Shown: positions 1 through 7,734 of the stretch, piece by piece
How the letters are laid out: every line of letters starts with the position of its first letter
Position numbering within the stretch: the stretch's first letter is position 1
Source of the DNA: Chryseobacterium vrystaatense
Lineage (GTDB): Bacteria; Bacteroidota; Bacteroidia; Flavobacteriales; Weeksellaceae
NCBI RefSeq assembly: GCF_000737765.1
Contig: NZ_JPRI01000001.1
Span: forward strand, 372,001 to 436,000
DNA length: 64,000 nucleotides
Reading direction: 5' to 3'
Translations under genes and position numbers: made by a program
Notes under the pieces: generated by a model
What the model was told of the DNA's origin: nothing
The model's database searches: none
Seen by the model: only the letters and a program-made list of their open reading frames with translations

Positions 1-1470
1 GGGGTGATCTCAGGTATTGTAGGAGGATTAGTCGTAGGATTTCTAAGTAATTCAAATATATCAGTATCGGGTCCTGCAGCAGGGCTTACAGCCATTGTTT
101 TAACGGCTATTACAGATCTTGGAGCTTTCGAACTTTTTCTTTGTGCAGGAATTATTGCAGGCCTTATCCAATTAATTTTAGGATTCATAAGAGCCGGAAG
201 TATCTCAAATTATTTCCCGAATAACGTTATCGAGGGAATGCTTGCCGCCATCGGTATTATTATTATTTTAAAACAAATCCCTCATGCGATGGGATTCGAT
301 AAAGATTACGAAGGGCATGAGTCTATATTTGACAACGGCCTTAACTTCGGATATTTTACAGAATTATTTGGAGCAGTGCACACCGGGGCTATCTTGGTAA
401 CACTGTTTTCAGTAGGTATTCTTATTGCGTGGGATAAAATTCCGGCTTTAAAAAGAATGAAAATGCTTCCCGGAGCATTGGTAGCAGTAGCGGCAGGAAT
501 ACTTCTTAATGAGTTGTTCAAACTGTCCGGAAGCTCATTGGCGATCGGTACACAGCACCTGGTTTCACTACCCGTTCCCAAATCATTGGATGATTTCAAA
601 AATCTTGTTACGATGCCTGATTTTGGAGGATTCACCAATCCTAAGGTATGGATAGTAGGGGCAACCATTGCCATTGTAGCTTCTATTGAAACACTGCTTT
701 GTATTGAAGCTTCAGACAGATTAGACAAGCAGAGAAGAATTACCGACACCAATCTTGAACTTAAAGCTCAGGGAATCGGGAATCTGATTAGCTCATTTAT
801 CGGAGGACTTCCAATGACCTCTGTCGTGGTAAGAAGTTCTGCCAATGCCAATGCAGGCGCTACGTCAAAAATGTCTGCGATGATCCATGGTGTCCTATTA
901 CTGGTATGTGTACTTACGATTCCATTTATCCTTAACCTGATCCCTTTGGCGACACTTGCTGCAGTATTGATCCTGGTAGGATACAAACTTGCGAAACCTG
1001 CTACCTTTAAGCATTTCTGGCATTTAGGCAAGTTTCAGTTCATTCCGTTTGTTGCAACAGTTGTCGCTGTTGTCGCTACCGATCTTCTGAAAGGTGTAGG
1101 TATTGGTCTGGCTATTTCTGTATTTTATATCCTTCAGGGAAATATGAAAAGGGCATATTACCTCAGCAGAGAAAAGCTGAATGATGCAGACGAAATTAAT
1201 ATTAAACTTGCCGAGGAAGTTTCTTTCCTGAATAAGGCAGCAATCAAAAAGACATTGAAAAACGTCAAGTCTAATTCTACCGTGACCATTGATGCACGGG
1301 GAACCTCATATATTGCCACAGACGTACTGGAAATGATCCAGGACTTCGCCAATATCCGGGCAAAAGAAGAAGACATTAATGTGGAACTTTTAGGCTTCAA
1401 AACTTCATATAAAGACTATGAAAGGGATGAAGACTCTCACATCCTAATCACCCACAGAAGGGCTATGTAA
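1..1470 (+). CDS. SulP family inorganic anion transporter (5' truncated by window)
   Basis: Integral inner-membrane anion transporter of the SulP/SLC26 family, probably carrying bicarbonate or sulfate. The frame is open from base 1, and the first visible residues (GLVVGF, then SISGPAAGL-like SNISVSGPAAG) belong to an early transmembrane helix of the family, so the true start lies upstream; the GTG at 4 is an internal valine. About ten hydrophobic segments follow, including the conserved stretch around TNLELKAQGIGNLISSFIGG. The last ~80 residues (VTIDARGTSYIATDVLEMI) form a STAS-like cytoplasmic domain, usual for SulP proteins. A beta-carbonic anhydrase follows 42 bases downstream on the same strand, which favours bicarbonate as substrate (inference from context). 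Family assignment is firm; substrate is not. Confidence 0.9.
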   Translation, partial: GVISGIVGGLVVGFLSNSNISVSGPAAGLTAIVLTAITDLGAFELFLCAGIIAGLIQLILGFIRAGSISNYFPNNVIEGMLAAIGIIIILKQIPHAMGFDKDYEGHESIFDNGLNFGYFTELFGAVHTGAILVTLFSVGILIAWDKIPALKRMKMLPGALVAVAAGILLNELFKLSGSSLAIGTQHLVSLPVPKSLDDFKNLVTMPDFGGFTNPKVWIVGATIAIVASIETLLCIEASDRLDKQRRITDTNLELKAQGIGNLISSFIGGLPMTSVVVRSSANANAGATSKMSAMIHGVLLLVCVLTIPFILNLIPLATLAAVLILVGYKLAKPATFKHFWHLGKFQFIPFVATVVAVVATDLLKGVGIGLAISVFYILQGNMKRAYYLSREKLNDADEINIKLAEEVSFLNKAAIKKTLKNVKSNSTVTIDARGTSYIATDVLEMIQDFANIRAKEEDINVELLGFKTSYKDYERDEDSHILITHRRAM

Positions 1471-1512
1471 GCCCATTACAATAATTTTTAATTTTAAAAA
1501 GAATAAACCCAT

Positions 1513-2148
1513 ATGAAAGCACATACATACGAAACTCAATCCACAATTACCCCTGAAAAAGCATTAACTTTCCTAAAAGACGGAAATCAAAGATTTGTAA
1601 ATAATCTAAAAGCAAACAGAGATCTTTTAGAACAAGTCAATGCAACTCGTGAAGGTCAATGGCCTTTTGCCGTAGTTTTAAGCTGTATCGACAGCCGTAC
1701 TTCTGCAGAACTTATTTTTGATCAGGGATTAGGAGATGTTTTCAGTATCAGAATTGCCGGTAATTTTATCAATCAGGACATTTTAGGTTCAATGGAATTT
1801 GGCTGTAACGTTGCAGGCTCGAAGCTTGTTGTAGTTTTGGGACACACTAAATGCGGTGCATTAAAAGGTGGTTTGGACGCAGCCCAAATCCAGGGAATGG
1901 GAATGGATAACCTGAACCATTTAATTAATCACTTCGACCCAATCATTAATGAAATCATCGAAGAAGGTGAAGAACGTTCATCCAAAAATGGCTCGCTTCT
2001 GGAAAGACTGAATCAGCAAAATGTAAAAAGTGCCATCGAAGATATCCGTACACAAAGTTCAACACTTAAAAAACTTGAAGAAGAAGGTAAGATAAAAATA
2101 GTTGGAGCCAATTATAATGTTGAAACCGGAGTAGTAACCTGGTTGTAA
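1513..2148 (+). CDS. Beta-class carbonic anhydrase
   Basis: Cytoplasmic zinc enzyme interconverting CO2 and bicarbonate, 211 aa, a normal length for the class. The beta-CA zinc site is complete: Cys58 and the Asp60-Arg62 dyad in SCIDSRT, and His111 and Cys114 in GHTKCGA. There is no signal peptide. It starts at an ATG 42 bases after the SulP transporter stop with no terminator between them, so the two are probably co-transcribed. The pairing of a SulP transporter with a carbonic anhydrase is known in several bacteria, sometimes as a fusion, and points to bicarbonate supply or CO2/HCO3- balance. A hairpin terminator follows. Confidence 0.95.
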   Translation: MKAHTYETQSTITPEKALTFLKDGNQRFVNNLKANRDLLEQVNATREGQWPFAVVLSCIDSRTSAELIFDQGLGDVFSIRIAGNFINQDILGSMEFGCNVAGSKLVVVLGHTKCGALKGGLDAAQIQGMGMDNLNHLINHFDPIINEIIEEGEERSSKNGSLLERLNQQNVKSAIEDIRTQSSTLKKLEEEGKIKIVGANYNVETGVVTWL

Positions 2149-2224
2149 AAAAACATTTTTATTACACCTGCATAAAAAAATCATGTTATAGTTAGATTGG
2201 AAATTGATTTTTAAAGTGTACAGC

Positions 2225-2259
2225 AAAGACCATCGAAATATCGGTGGTCTTCGTTTTTT
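2225..2259 (+). terminator. Rho-independent terminator after carbonic anhydrase
   Basis: A 12-bp stem (AAAGACCATCGA with TCGGTGGTCTTC, one G-U pair), 4-base loop, then a T run. It closes the SulP/carbonic anhydrase unit; pth converges from the other side. Confidence 0.85.
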
Positions 2260-2290
2260 AATATGATCATTTAAAATTTCTGAACCTTGA

Positions 2291-2854
2291 TTACTTTCCG
2301 TTAAATGAAGACATGGTATTCCCTATTCCTGCAAAAACAAATGATAAGCTGGCTTTGGAAAACTTCTCAATTCTTTCACCAAGTTTCTCAGATTCTTCTT
2401 CATTCCATGTTCCAAGAACATAATCCACCTGACGCCCTTCCGAGAAATCTGCAGAAATTCCGAAACGAAGTCTCGCATAATTCTGAGTCTGTAATACTTC
2501 ATTGATGCTTTTCAATCCATTGTGGCCGGCATCAGAACCTTTCATTTTCATCCTCAGTGTACCAAAAGGAAGCGCAAGATCATCGGTAATAATCAATACA
2601 TTTTCCAGAGGAATATTTTCTTTCTGCATCCAGAACTTCACGGCATTTCCCGAAAGATTCATATAAGTATCCGGTTTCAGGACCAGGACTTTTCTTCCCT
2701 TGTATTTCCCTTCTGCCATCCATCCAAAATTGGTGGTATTAAATGAAGCTTCAAGTGTTTCTGCTATTTTCTCTGCTACTTTGAAACCTATATTGTGTCG
2801 TGTATTTTCGTATTCCGGACCTTTGTTTCCAAGGCCTACTATTAAATATTTCAT
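2291..2854 (-). CDS. pth: Peptidyl-tRNA hydrolase
   Basis: Releases peptides from prematurely dissociated peptidyl-tRNA; essential cytoplasmic recycling enzyme. 187 aa, the usual length. The N-terminus has the family signature YLIVGLGN.G..Y..TRHN with Asn10 and catalytic His20. The conserved ITDDLALPFG segment carries the catalytic-dyad Asp (about residue 91-92), and GHNGLKSI carries the tRNA-binding Asn112. ATG start; a -7 box (TAATTTTG) lies 13 bases upstream. It stands alone between the carbonic anhydrase (convergent) and the terminator of the next minus-strand gene. Confidence 0.97.
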   Translation of the reverse strand: MKYLIVGLGNKGPEYENTRHNIGFKVAEKIAETLEASFNTTNFGWMAEGKYKGRKVLVLKPDTYMNLSGNAVKFWMQKENIPLENVLIITDDLALPFGTLRMKMKGSDAGHNGLKSINEVLQTQNYARLRFGISADFSEGRQVDYVLGTWNEEESEKLGERIEKFSKASLSFVFAGIGNTMSSFNGK

Positions 2855-2867
2855 TAGAAATTTTTTG

Positions 2868-2875
2868 CAAAATTA
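2868..2875 (-). promoter_or_regulatory. -7 promoter box of pth
   Basis: TAATTTTG on the minus strand matches the Bacteroidota consensus TAnnTTTG; the ATG of pth is 13 bases downstream. Confidence 0.55.
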
Positions 2876-2880
2876 AGAGA

Positions 2881-2918
2881 TAAAAAATAAAAAAGCCCAA
2901 TCTCAGAAAGATCGGGCT
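2881..2918 (-). terminator. Terminator of the 2940-3878 lipoprotein gene
   Basis: Read on the minus strand: a 10-bp stem (AGCCCGATCT with AGATTGGGCT, one mismatched pair) followed by a run of T. Confidence 0.8.
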
Positions 2919-2939
2919 GTATATTTTAAAAATTCTTTT

Positions 2940-3878
2940 TTAGAAAGGCTTATAAATGTAATTAATACCGAATCCTTTTGTCATGTAAGTCTGCGGATCA
3001 TAATTATAGTTGGTTGTTCTCGTAATAGGAGAAGGAATTGGAGGTATAAGATCTGTTAAAGATACTTTTTTCGGATTGTTTGGAGATAAGATATGGCTTT
3101 CTCTCTCGTTGAAATCCGTAGATACCAGTCTTGAAATTTTATAGGCAACCGGAATAAGCGTGAATGGGCTGATCTCCGTATCATAATCGAAGAAGTCATA
3201 TGCCAGTCTCGTAATAGGTCTTTCAAATACACTGCCATTTCCAGTGATATTCCCATTGTGTTTTACTACTCTGGATACATTATCCCCTAAATAAGTATAT
3301 CCTGTTCTCGAATACTTATTGTACACAAAATTAGTTCCGGAAACATCAGTCCCGCTTCTCATTTTTATAGAGTCCAGTTTGGCAGTAGAACCATTATATA
3401 CTAATTCGTAAAGGGTTTTTGTTTTTTTGAAAAGAGTCTGAGGTCCTGGAGGAGTTCCCGGCAGTACTGGCGGAGTTCTTCTGAAAACAGTTCTGTTTTC
3501 AGAAATTTTTTCCAACTTGTCATTGGGACCATAGCTAAATAATTGAGTGTAAGAAACACTGTCTTTATCCAGTTTACCATTTCCATCAAGGTCTAAAAAT
3601 CCATTAAAGACAACCTGACTTACTTTGTCACCACTGTATGCAATATCTGTAATTGAAGCACTGTCTGTGATTACTTTCGTTGCCAAAAGTCCACTATAGT
3701 GATATTCTGCTAATGTATCTTTATCTGTAATTTCTCTGTATAATGCTCTTGGACCTTTGAGGCCTTCGGTGTTGTTCAGATCCAGTAATGGATCTCCATT
3801 TTCGTCTAACATGTCTTTGCATGAATGTATAGAAGAAAATCCTGCTATTAATAAAATAAAGTAGAAAAGTCGTTTCAT
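2940..3878 (-). CDS. Hypothetical outer-membrane-type lipoprotein A
   Basis: 312 aa, family not recognised. The N-terminus is a lipoprotein signal: hydrophobic residues 5-18, then SIHSC with lipidated Cys20, followed by KDMLDENGD, the acidic stretch typical of surface-exported Bacteroidota lipoproteins. The rest is Tyr/Thr/Ser-rich beta-type sequence with short repeats of the kind Y..N.DNV.K, as in YD/RHS-like or DUF4595-like flavobacterial lipoproteins. The C-terminus (NNPKKVSL..., then MTKGFGINYIYKPF) resembles that of the next gene upstream (NNPTSVFV..., ...LKYVYRTL), so the two are probably distant paralogues. It has its own -7 box, so it may be transcribed separately from its neighbour. 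Confidence 0.75.
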   Translation of the reverse strand: MKRLFYFILLIAGFSSIHSCKDMLDENGDPLLDLNNTEGLKGPRALYREITDKDTLAEYHYSGLLATKVITDSASITDIAYSGDKVSQVVFNGFLDLDGNGKLDKDSVSYTQLFSYGPNDKLEKISENRTVFRRTPPVLPGTPPGPQTLFKKTKTLYELVYNGSTAKLDSIKMRSGTDVSGTNFVYNKYSRTGYTYLGDNVSRVVKHNGNITGNGSVFERPITRLAYDFFDYDTEISPFTLIPVAYKISRLVSTDFNERESHILSPNNPKKVSLTDLIPPIPSPITRTTNYNYDPQTYMTKGFGINYIYKPF

Positions 3879-3903
3879 TTCCAGGTAATTGTTTATTTTT
3901 TGA

Positions 3904-3911
3904 CAAATATA
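3904..3911 (-). promoter_or_regulatory. -7 promoter box of lipoprotein A
   Basis: TATATTTG on the minus strand, an exact TAnnTTTG match, 25 bases before the ATG at 3878. Confidence 0.6.
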
Positions 3912-3975
3912 ACTTTTTTCTGAATAAAAGTTATGTTTTTATTTATATTCAAGTAAAACCGATAATTAAATATGC

Positions 3976-4848
3976 CTATAAAGTTCTGTAAACATATTTA
4001 AGCGCCTGATCCTTGTCCGAAACAGGATAATTGAAGCCATCGTACACATAAGTCATTGGTGTATTCACTCCAGCGGCAGGAGCCGGTGGCTGAACAAATA
4101 CTGATGTAGGATTATTCGGAGAAATCCTGTAGAAATTCTCAGGACGGAGTAAGCTCCATGCGGCAAAGAATGTTTTCGGGAGTGTAGAGTACGGATTGAC
4201 TTTAGCATCATAATTCTGATAGCTGTAAACGGTCATTTTAGCCGTTGCTAAATTTGGTGCTCCTGTTGCAGTAAGCGTTCCCTTTGCACAATCTGCCTTA
4301 AAAATATTATCTCCATTATAGGTAAAGGTACTTTCTGTGAATGAGATATACGCGCTGTTTCCAGCTACTTTTCTTTTTTCCAGAATTTTAGAAATTTTCT
4401 TGCCCGTAGCATCATACGTAAATGTGTAATCACTTACAAAAGAATTTATGGCCTGTGCTGCCGTAGCAGTACATGTTGCATTGTATACATTTCCTTTACT
4501 GTCTTCGCTGATGCTAAAATCATAGGTTGTAGATCCTGTCAAACTTCCCACAAATTTTATTTTCGCTATTTTATTATCCACATACGTCACTGTACCTGTA
4601 TAATAGTTATTGGTAGTTCCGTCTCTCAGCATTCCCTTTTGGAAAAGAGTTCCGTTCACGGTATATTCCTCCTGTACAGCAGAATTCAGTGTAATCTTTT
4701 CCAACACTCTGGCTGGTGGAGGTGTTGTATTTCCATTACCGCCATTATTGGCACTAGGTTCAAATTGATCAGAAGAAGAGTTGTCACATGAAACAAGAAG
4801 TCCGAAAAACACTCCTGCAATGACTTTAAAAATATAGTTTTTTCCCAT
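3976..4848 (-). CDS. Hypothetical outer-membrane-type lipoprotein B
   Basis: 290 aa, family not recognised. The start is taken as the ATG at 4848 rather than an in-frame GTG at 4872, because a TATATTTG -7 box covers the GTG (4872-4879), placing transcription start downstream of it. Lipoprotein signal MGKNYIFKVI...FGLLVSC with lipidated Cys21, then an acidic/Asn-rich linker (DNSSSDQFEPS, NNGGNGNTTPPP). The body is a Thr/Tyr/Asn-rich beta repeat protein with YTFTYDATGKKISKI and STFTYNGDNI units, resembling YD-repeat-like or DUF4595-like lipoproteins. The C-terminal arrangement PNNPTSVFV...YVYDGF matches lipoprotein A downstream. Confidence 0.75.
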   Translation of the reverse strand: MGKNYIFKVIAGVFFGLLVSCDNSSSDQFEPSANNGGNGNTTPPPARVLEKITLNSAVQEEYTVNGTLFQKGMLRDGTTNNYYTGTVTYVDNKIAKIKFVGSLTGSTTYDFSISEDSKGNVYNATCTATAAQAINSFVSDYTFTYDATGKKISKILEKRKVAGNSAYISFTESTFTYNGDNIFKADCAKGTLTATGAPNLATAKMTVYSYQNYDAKVNPYSTLPKTFFAAWSLLRPENFYRISPNNPTSVFVQPPAPAAGVNTPMTYVYDGFNYPVSDKDQALKYVYRTL

Positions 4849-4871
4849 GAAAAAATATTTTAGTGAGTTCA

Positions 4872-4879
4872 CAAATATA
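4872..4879 (-). promoter_or_regulatory. -7 promoter box of lipoprotein B
   Basis: TATATTTG on the minus strand, 23 bases before the chosen ATG at 4848. It decides the start codon of lipoprotein B. Confidence 0.6.
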
Positions 4880-4945
4880 ATTCATTTTTTTGATGAAAAC
4901 ATTCACTTATTCAACAAATCGATAATAATCTCTGTATTTTTTCAA

Positions 4946-4980
4946 AAAAAACCTAAAAACATGAAGCTTTTAGGTTTTTT
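4946..4980 (-). terminator. Terminator of the three-gene QVGI operon
   Basis: 13-bp stem (AAAAAACCTAAAA with TTTTAGGTTTTTT) around a 9-base loop, A/T runs on both sides, just past the stop at 5003. It could act in both directions. Confidence 0.8.
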
Positions 4981-5002
4981 ATTATGATAAAAATTATGAA
5001 AA

Positions 5003-5740
5003 TTAATACGGTTGCAGTACGGATGTGGTCAATACCGACTGAGCCATTTCATTATTCAGGAAGTTTGAGTTTACCGCTCGTCCTATACCCAGGGTATTTG
5101 AATTTAAATTTCTTTTTGTACAGGCTACCTTTACCGCATAATTATTCTTACGGGCAATATTGGTAAGTGTAGCATTAAGATTAAAAATCTTGTAACTTCC
5201 TTCCGAACCAATTAAAACGTCAGTTCGAACAGCTCTTAATTTATTATCTACAAAAACCCCACAGGCAAAACCGGCAGAACTCGCATTCCCTGTTTTCTGG
5301 GTAGTCGTCTGGAAGGTAAAAGCTACTTTATTCACGTCATTGGTAACAGAAAATGTATCAGCAGTTCCCGGCAAAACAACCCAGTCACTATTAATAGTAA
5401 TACCTTCGGAGTAGGGATCAGTAGATCCATTATCCGTGAAAGAAGCTCCCGTCTGATCTGAGACTGTGTTTAATGAAAACACAGACATACTTCCCTGCCC
5501 ATCAGCAATTTTAATGCTCTTCCAGTCATTTACATTCAATTCTGAATTGTTATGAAACATGGTCCCCGCAGCTCCGGCGGATCCTTTCAGCAGATTGGTT
5601 CCTCCTGTTCTGATCTCTTTTCTTGCGTTCAGGTCGCCATTTACATCCAGCATATTGACAGGATTAGCGGTATTTATTCCCACTTGCGCATTCACACATA
5701 CGGCAAGCAGTAAAGTTTTTATAAAAATAATTTTTCTCAT
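5003..5740 (-). CDS. Secreted QVGI-signature protein, paralogue 3
   Basis: 245 aa secreted protein of unknown function. Signal peptide MRKIIFIKTLLLAVCVNA, cleaved before QVGINT. The mature N-terminus carries QVGINTANP..MLDVNGD and then an RKEIRTGGTNLLKG segment, a signature common at the start of flavobacterial secreted proteins of unknown role. The body is rich in beta-strand sequence; a segment ASSAGFACGVFVDNKLRAVR is shared almost word for word with the two upstream paralogues (SIDYACGIFVDDKLVNLR, SVTFACGVFRNGKLVAVR). There is no T9SS sorting domain. It is last of three tandem genes; 8 bases separate it from the previous stop. Likely surface-exposed (inference). Confidence 0.75.
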   Translation of the reverse strand: MRKIIFIKTLLLAVCVNAQVGINTANPVNMLDVNGDLNARKEIRTGGTNLLKGSAGAAGTMFHNNSELNVNDWKSIKIADGQGSMSVFSLNTVSDQTGASFTDNGSTDPYSEGITINSDWVVLPGTADTFSVTNDVNKVAFTFQTTTQKTGNASSAGFACGVFVDNKLRAVRTDVLIGSEGSYKIFNLNATLTNIARKNNYAVKVACTKRNLNSNTLGIGRAVNSNFLNNEMAQSVLTTSVLQPY

Positions 5741-5748
5741 GCTGTATT

Positions 5749-6564
5749 TTAGTTTGTAATAGAATTAAACACCTGAGGAATTTCGTATACATCCACTTTA
5801 AGAGAGGACTGGGTAATGAAGCTGTTGATATTATCCGCTGCATAGGTCCCGATAGCCAGTACTACATTACTCGCTGTTCTATACGAACCTAACCTTGAAC
5901 ATGCAACACTTACTTTATGATCTCCTTTTGACAGATTGGATATAACTCCGATCTGATTGTGAGTAATAAAGGTACTGGATGCACTACTTGCCTTCAGGTT
6001 TCTCTGTCTGAGATTCACCAGCTTATCATCCACAAAAATACCACATGCATAATCTATCGATATATCAGTAGTTCCATTGCTGGGAAGATTAGCCTGTACT
6101 ACGGTTTCAAATTGAAAATACGTCTTGCTGTTATCACTGAATATACTGAGATCCTGTGTAAGACCTGTAATTTTTTTGAATCCCGGAAGACTTGTAATAC
6201 TTGCCCCTTTGGAAAAAGCTAAATTTCTACCGGAAATAGTTGACTGCTCACTATCGCTAAATTTCACACCTGTTCTGTCCGAAAAGGAGTTATTGAATAT
6301 TAAATAAAATTTATTCGGTTCATATTCCGGGATACGCAGAGATTTCCAGATTGGAGGATAACCTTCACCCTGAGAAACAAGAAGCTGATCATTATTTCCC
6401 TGTGAAAGACTATTGTCTGTGACATTAAGGACAACTACTTTATTTCTTAAATTGACATCCCCGTTAACATCAAGTTTTGCTTTGGGTGAATTGGTGTTGA
6501 TTCCCACCTGAGCGGAAAGAGACAGTCCTGTCATAAACAACAGGATTGATATAATATTTTTCAT
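5749..6564 (-). CDS. Secreted QVGI-signature protein, paralogue 2
   Basis: 271 aa. The ATG at 6564 is used; the in-frame TTG one codon upstream is unnecessary and lies directly against the previous gene's TAA. Signal peptide MKNIISILLFMTGLSLSA, then QVGINTNSPKAKLDVNGDV and an LLVSQGEGYPPIWKSLRIPE linker found almost identically in paralogue 1 (VLVSQGEGLPPVWKSLNV). The core contains the shared ACGIFVDDKL motif and a C-terminal KVSVACSRLGS segment. Function unknown; no enzyme motif seen. Middle gene of a tight three-gene operon produced by tandem duplication. Confidence 0.75.
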   Translation of the reverse strand: MKNIISILLFMTGLSLSAQVGINTNSPKAKLDVNGDVNLRNKVVVLNVTDNSLSQGNNDQLLVSQGEGYPPIWKSLRIPEYEPNKFYLIFNNSFSDRTGVKFSDSEQSTISGRNLAFSKGASITSLPGFKKITGLTQDLSIFSDNSKTYFQFETVVQANLPSNGTTDISIDYACGIFVDDKLVNLRQRNLKASSASSTFITHNQIGVISNLSKGDHKVSVACSRLGSYRTASNVVLAIGTYAADNINSFITQSSLKVDVYEIPQVFNSITN

Positions 6565-6567
6565 CAA

Positions 6568-7389
6568 TTAATTGCTTTTATAAGTTACATACTCAATAAC
6601 ATCAATCTTCATAATCGACTCAAGGGTAAATGCATTTGAAACCGTATTGGTATCTGATACATTGCGCCCAACAGTAAACTGCGAGTTAGCATTGGATGTA
6701 TTGATCTTTCGGCAAGCTACTTCAAGTTCCTGTACACCTACCGGAACGTTCTGTTCTGTGTAATTAAGTGTAAAAATATAATCCTGAATACCGGACTTTT
6801 CTGAATTATTATTTGAAACGATTTTATCAGGACGTACCGCTACCAGCTTTCCATTTCTGAAAACACCGCACGCAAAAGTTACAGACTGAGAGGTCGTAGC
6901 TGCTGGAGCCTTCATTTCGACACCCGTCTGAAACTGGTAAGTAAGCCTGTTTTTTCCGTTTTTGATTGTAAAAGTATTTTTAAGTCCATCAATTTTGACC
7001 CACTTCCCTTTCGCTGTATTGGTAATATCATCCCCAACATTATTCAGATAAATACCATCTGCTGTGACAGTGTTTGAAAGCCCCGTAATTCCGTTTTGAT
7101 CGGATGACAGGTATGAATTGATCAATTTGTACTGCCCCTCCTCCATAAAGGAAACATTCAGTGATTTCCAGACAGGAGGCAAACCTTCTCCCTGAGAAAC
7201 CAAAACCTGGCCGTTTAGCCCTGGATTTCCTGGTACGTCAGAGGTACCGCCTACTCTAAGTTCTTTTCGTAAGGTGGTCTTCCCATTGATATCGAGAGTA
7301 GATTTGGGAGAAGTAGTCCCAATTCCCACCTGCGCGTTGACACAAAGCGATAAAAGCCCCGTTGCGCAACTATAAATAATTCTTTTCAT
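6568..7389 (-). CDS. Secreted QVGI-signature protein, paralogue 1
   Basis: 273 aa, first gene of the tandem operon. Signal peptide ending CVNA, then QVGIGTTSPKSTLDINGKT, RKELRVGGTSDVPGNPG and the VLVSQGEGLPPVWKSL linker. The shared ACGVFRNGKLVAVRPDK motif lies near residue 175, and ELEVACRKIN near the C-terminus. No catalytic motif or sorting domain is visible. An exact -7 box (TAACTTTG) lies 11 bases before the ATG. Its stop codon is separated from the start of the next gene by only three bases, so the three proteins are surely co-expressed. Confidence 0.75.
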   Translation of the reverse strand: MKRIIYSCATGLLSLCVNAQVGIGTTSPKSTLDINGKTTLRKELRVGGTSDVPGNPGLNGQVLVSQGEGLPPVWKSLNVSFMEEGQYKLINSYLSSDQNGITGLSNTVTADGIYLNNVGDDITNTAKGKWVKIDGLKNTFTIKNGKNRLTYQFQTGVEMKAPAATTSQSVTFACGVFRNGKLVAVRPDKIVSNNNSEKSGIQDYIFTLNYTEQNVPVGVQELEVACRKINTSNANSQFTVGRNVSDTNTVSNAFTLESIMKIDVIEYVTYKSN

Positions 7390-7400
7390 AATAAGGTTTG

Positions 7401-7408
7401 CAAAGTTA
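7401..7408 (-). promoter_or_regulatory. -7 promoter box of the QVGI operon
   Basis: TAACTTTG on the minus strand, 11 bases before the ATG at 7389. A second possible box, TACTTTTG, lies at 7490-7497. Confidence 0.5.
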
Positions 7409-7663
7409 ATAATTTAAATCACAAAAAACCATTTACACCTACATAAACCTTTAGAAATAAATCGATTACGCTATAGAATTAATTGGATGCAAAAGTAGAA
7501 TTATTACTACAAAGCATGCGATTTTTATTCAATTTTAATGACGAACATCATTCAAAGCCAATAACAGAGGCAGATGCCGCATAATTTTTTATCATTTTAT
7601 AGTGATTTTCAAGTGCTTTTGAATTGTGTTTTTTAATTATAATTCCCCTTTTTTCAAACAAAA

Positions 7664-7697
7664 AAAAAGATCTAAAATTTAAATTTTAGATCTTTTT
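7664..7697 (-). terminator. Terminator of mfd
   Basis: A perfect 17-bp inverted repeat (34-base palindrome, arms beginning AAAAAGATCT) directly downstream of the mfd stop, with A/T runs on both flanks. Confidence 0.85.
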
Positions 7698-7734
7698 CTA
7701 TATTCCAATGACAATAATTGGGGTATTTTATCTC

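Larger units (their letters stand above)
7390..7734. other. 345-base intergenic region between the QVGI operon and mfd
   Basis: Very AT-rich, no credible ORF. It holds the promoter of the QVGI operon at its left end (boxes at 7401 and 7490) and the mfd terminator at its right end (7664-7697). I see nothing recognisable in 7500-7660. Confidence 0.6.

Noticed and set aside
4984..5166. 60-residue plus-strand ORF
   Set aside because: Lies antisense to the end of the 5003-5740 gene and over its terminator; composition is that of a shadow frame.
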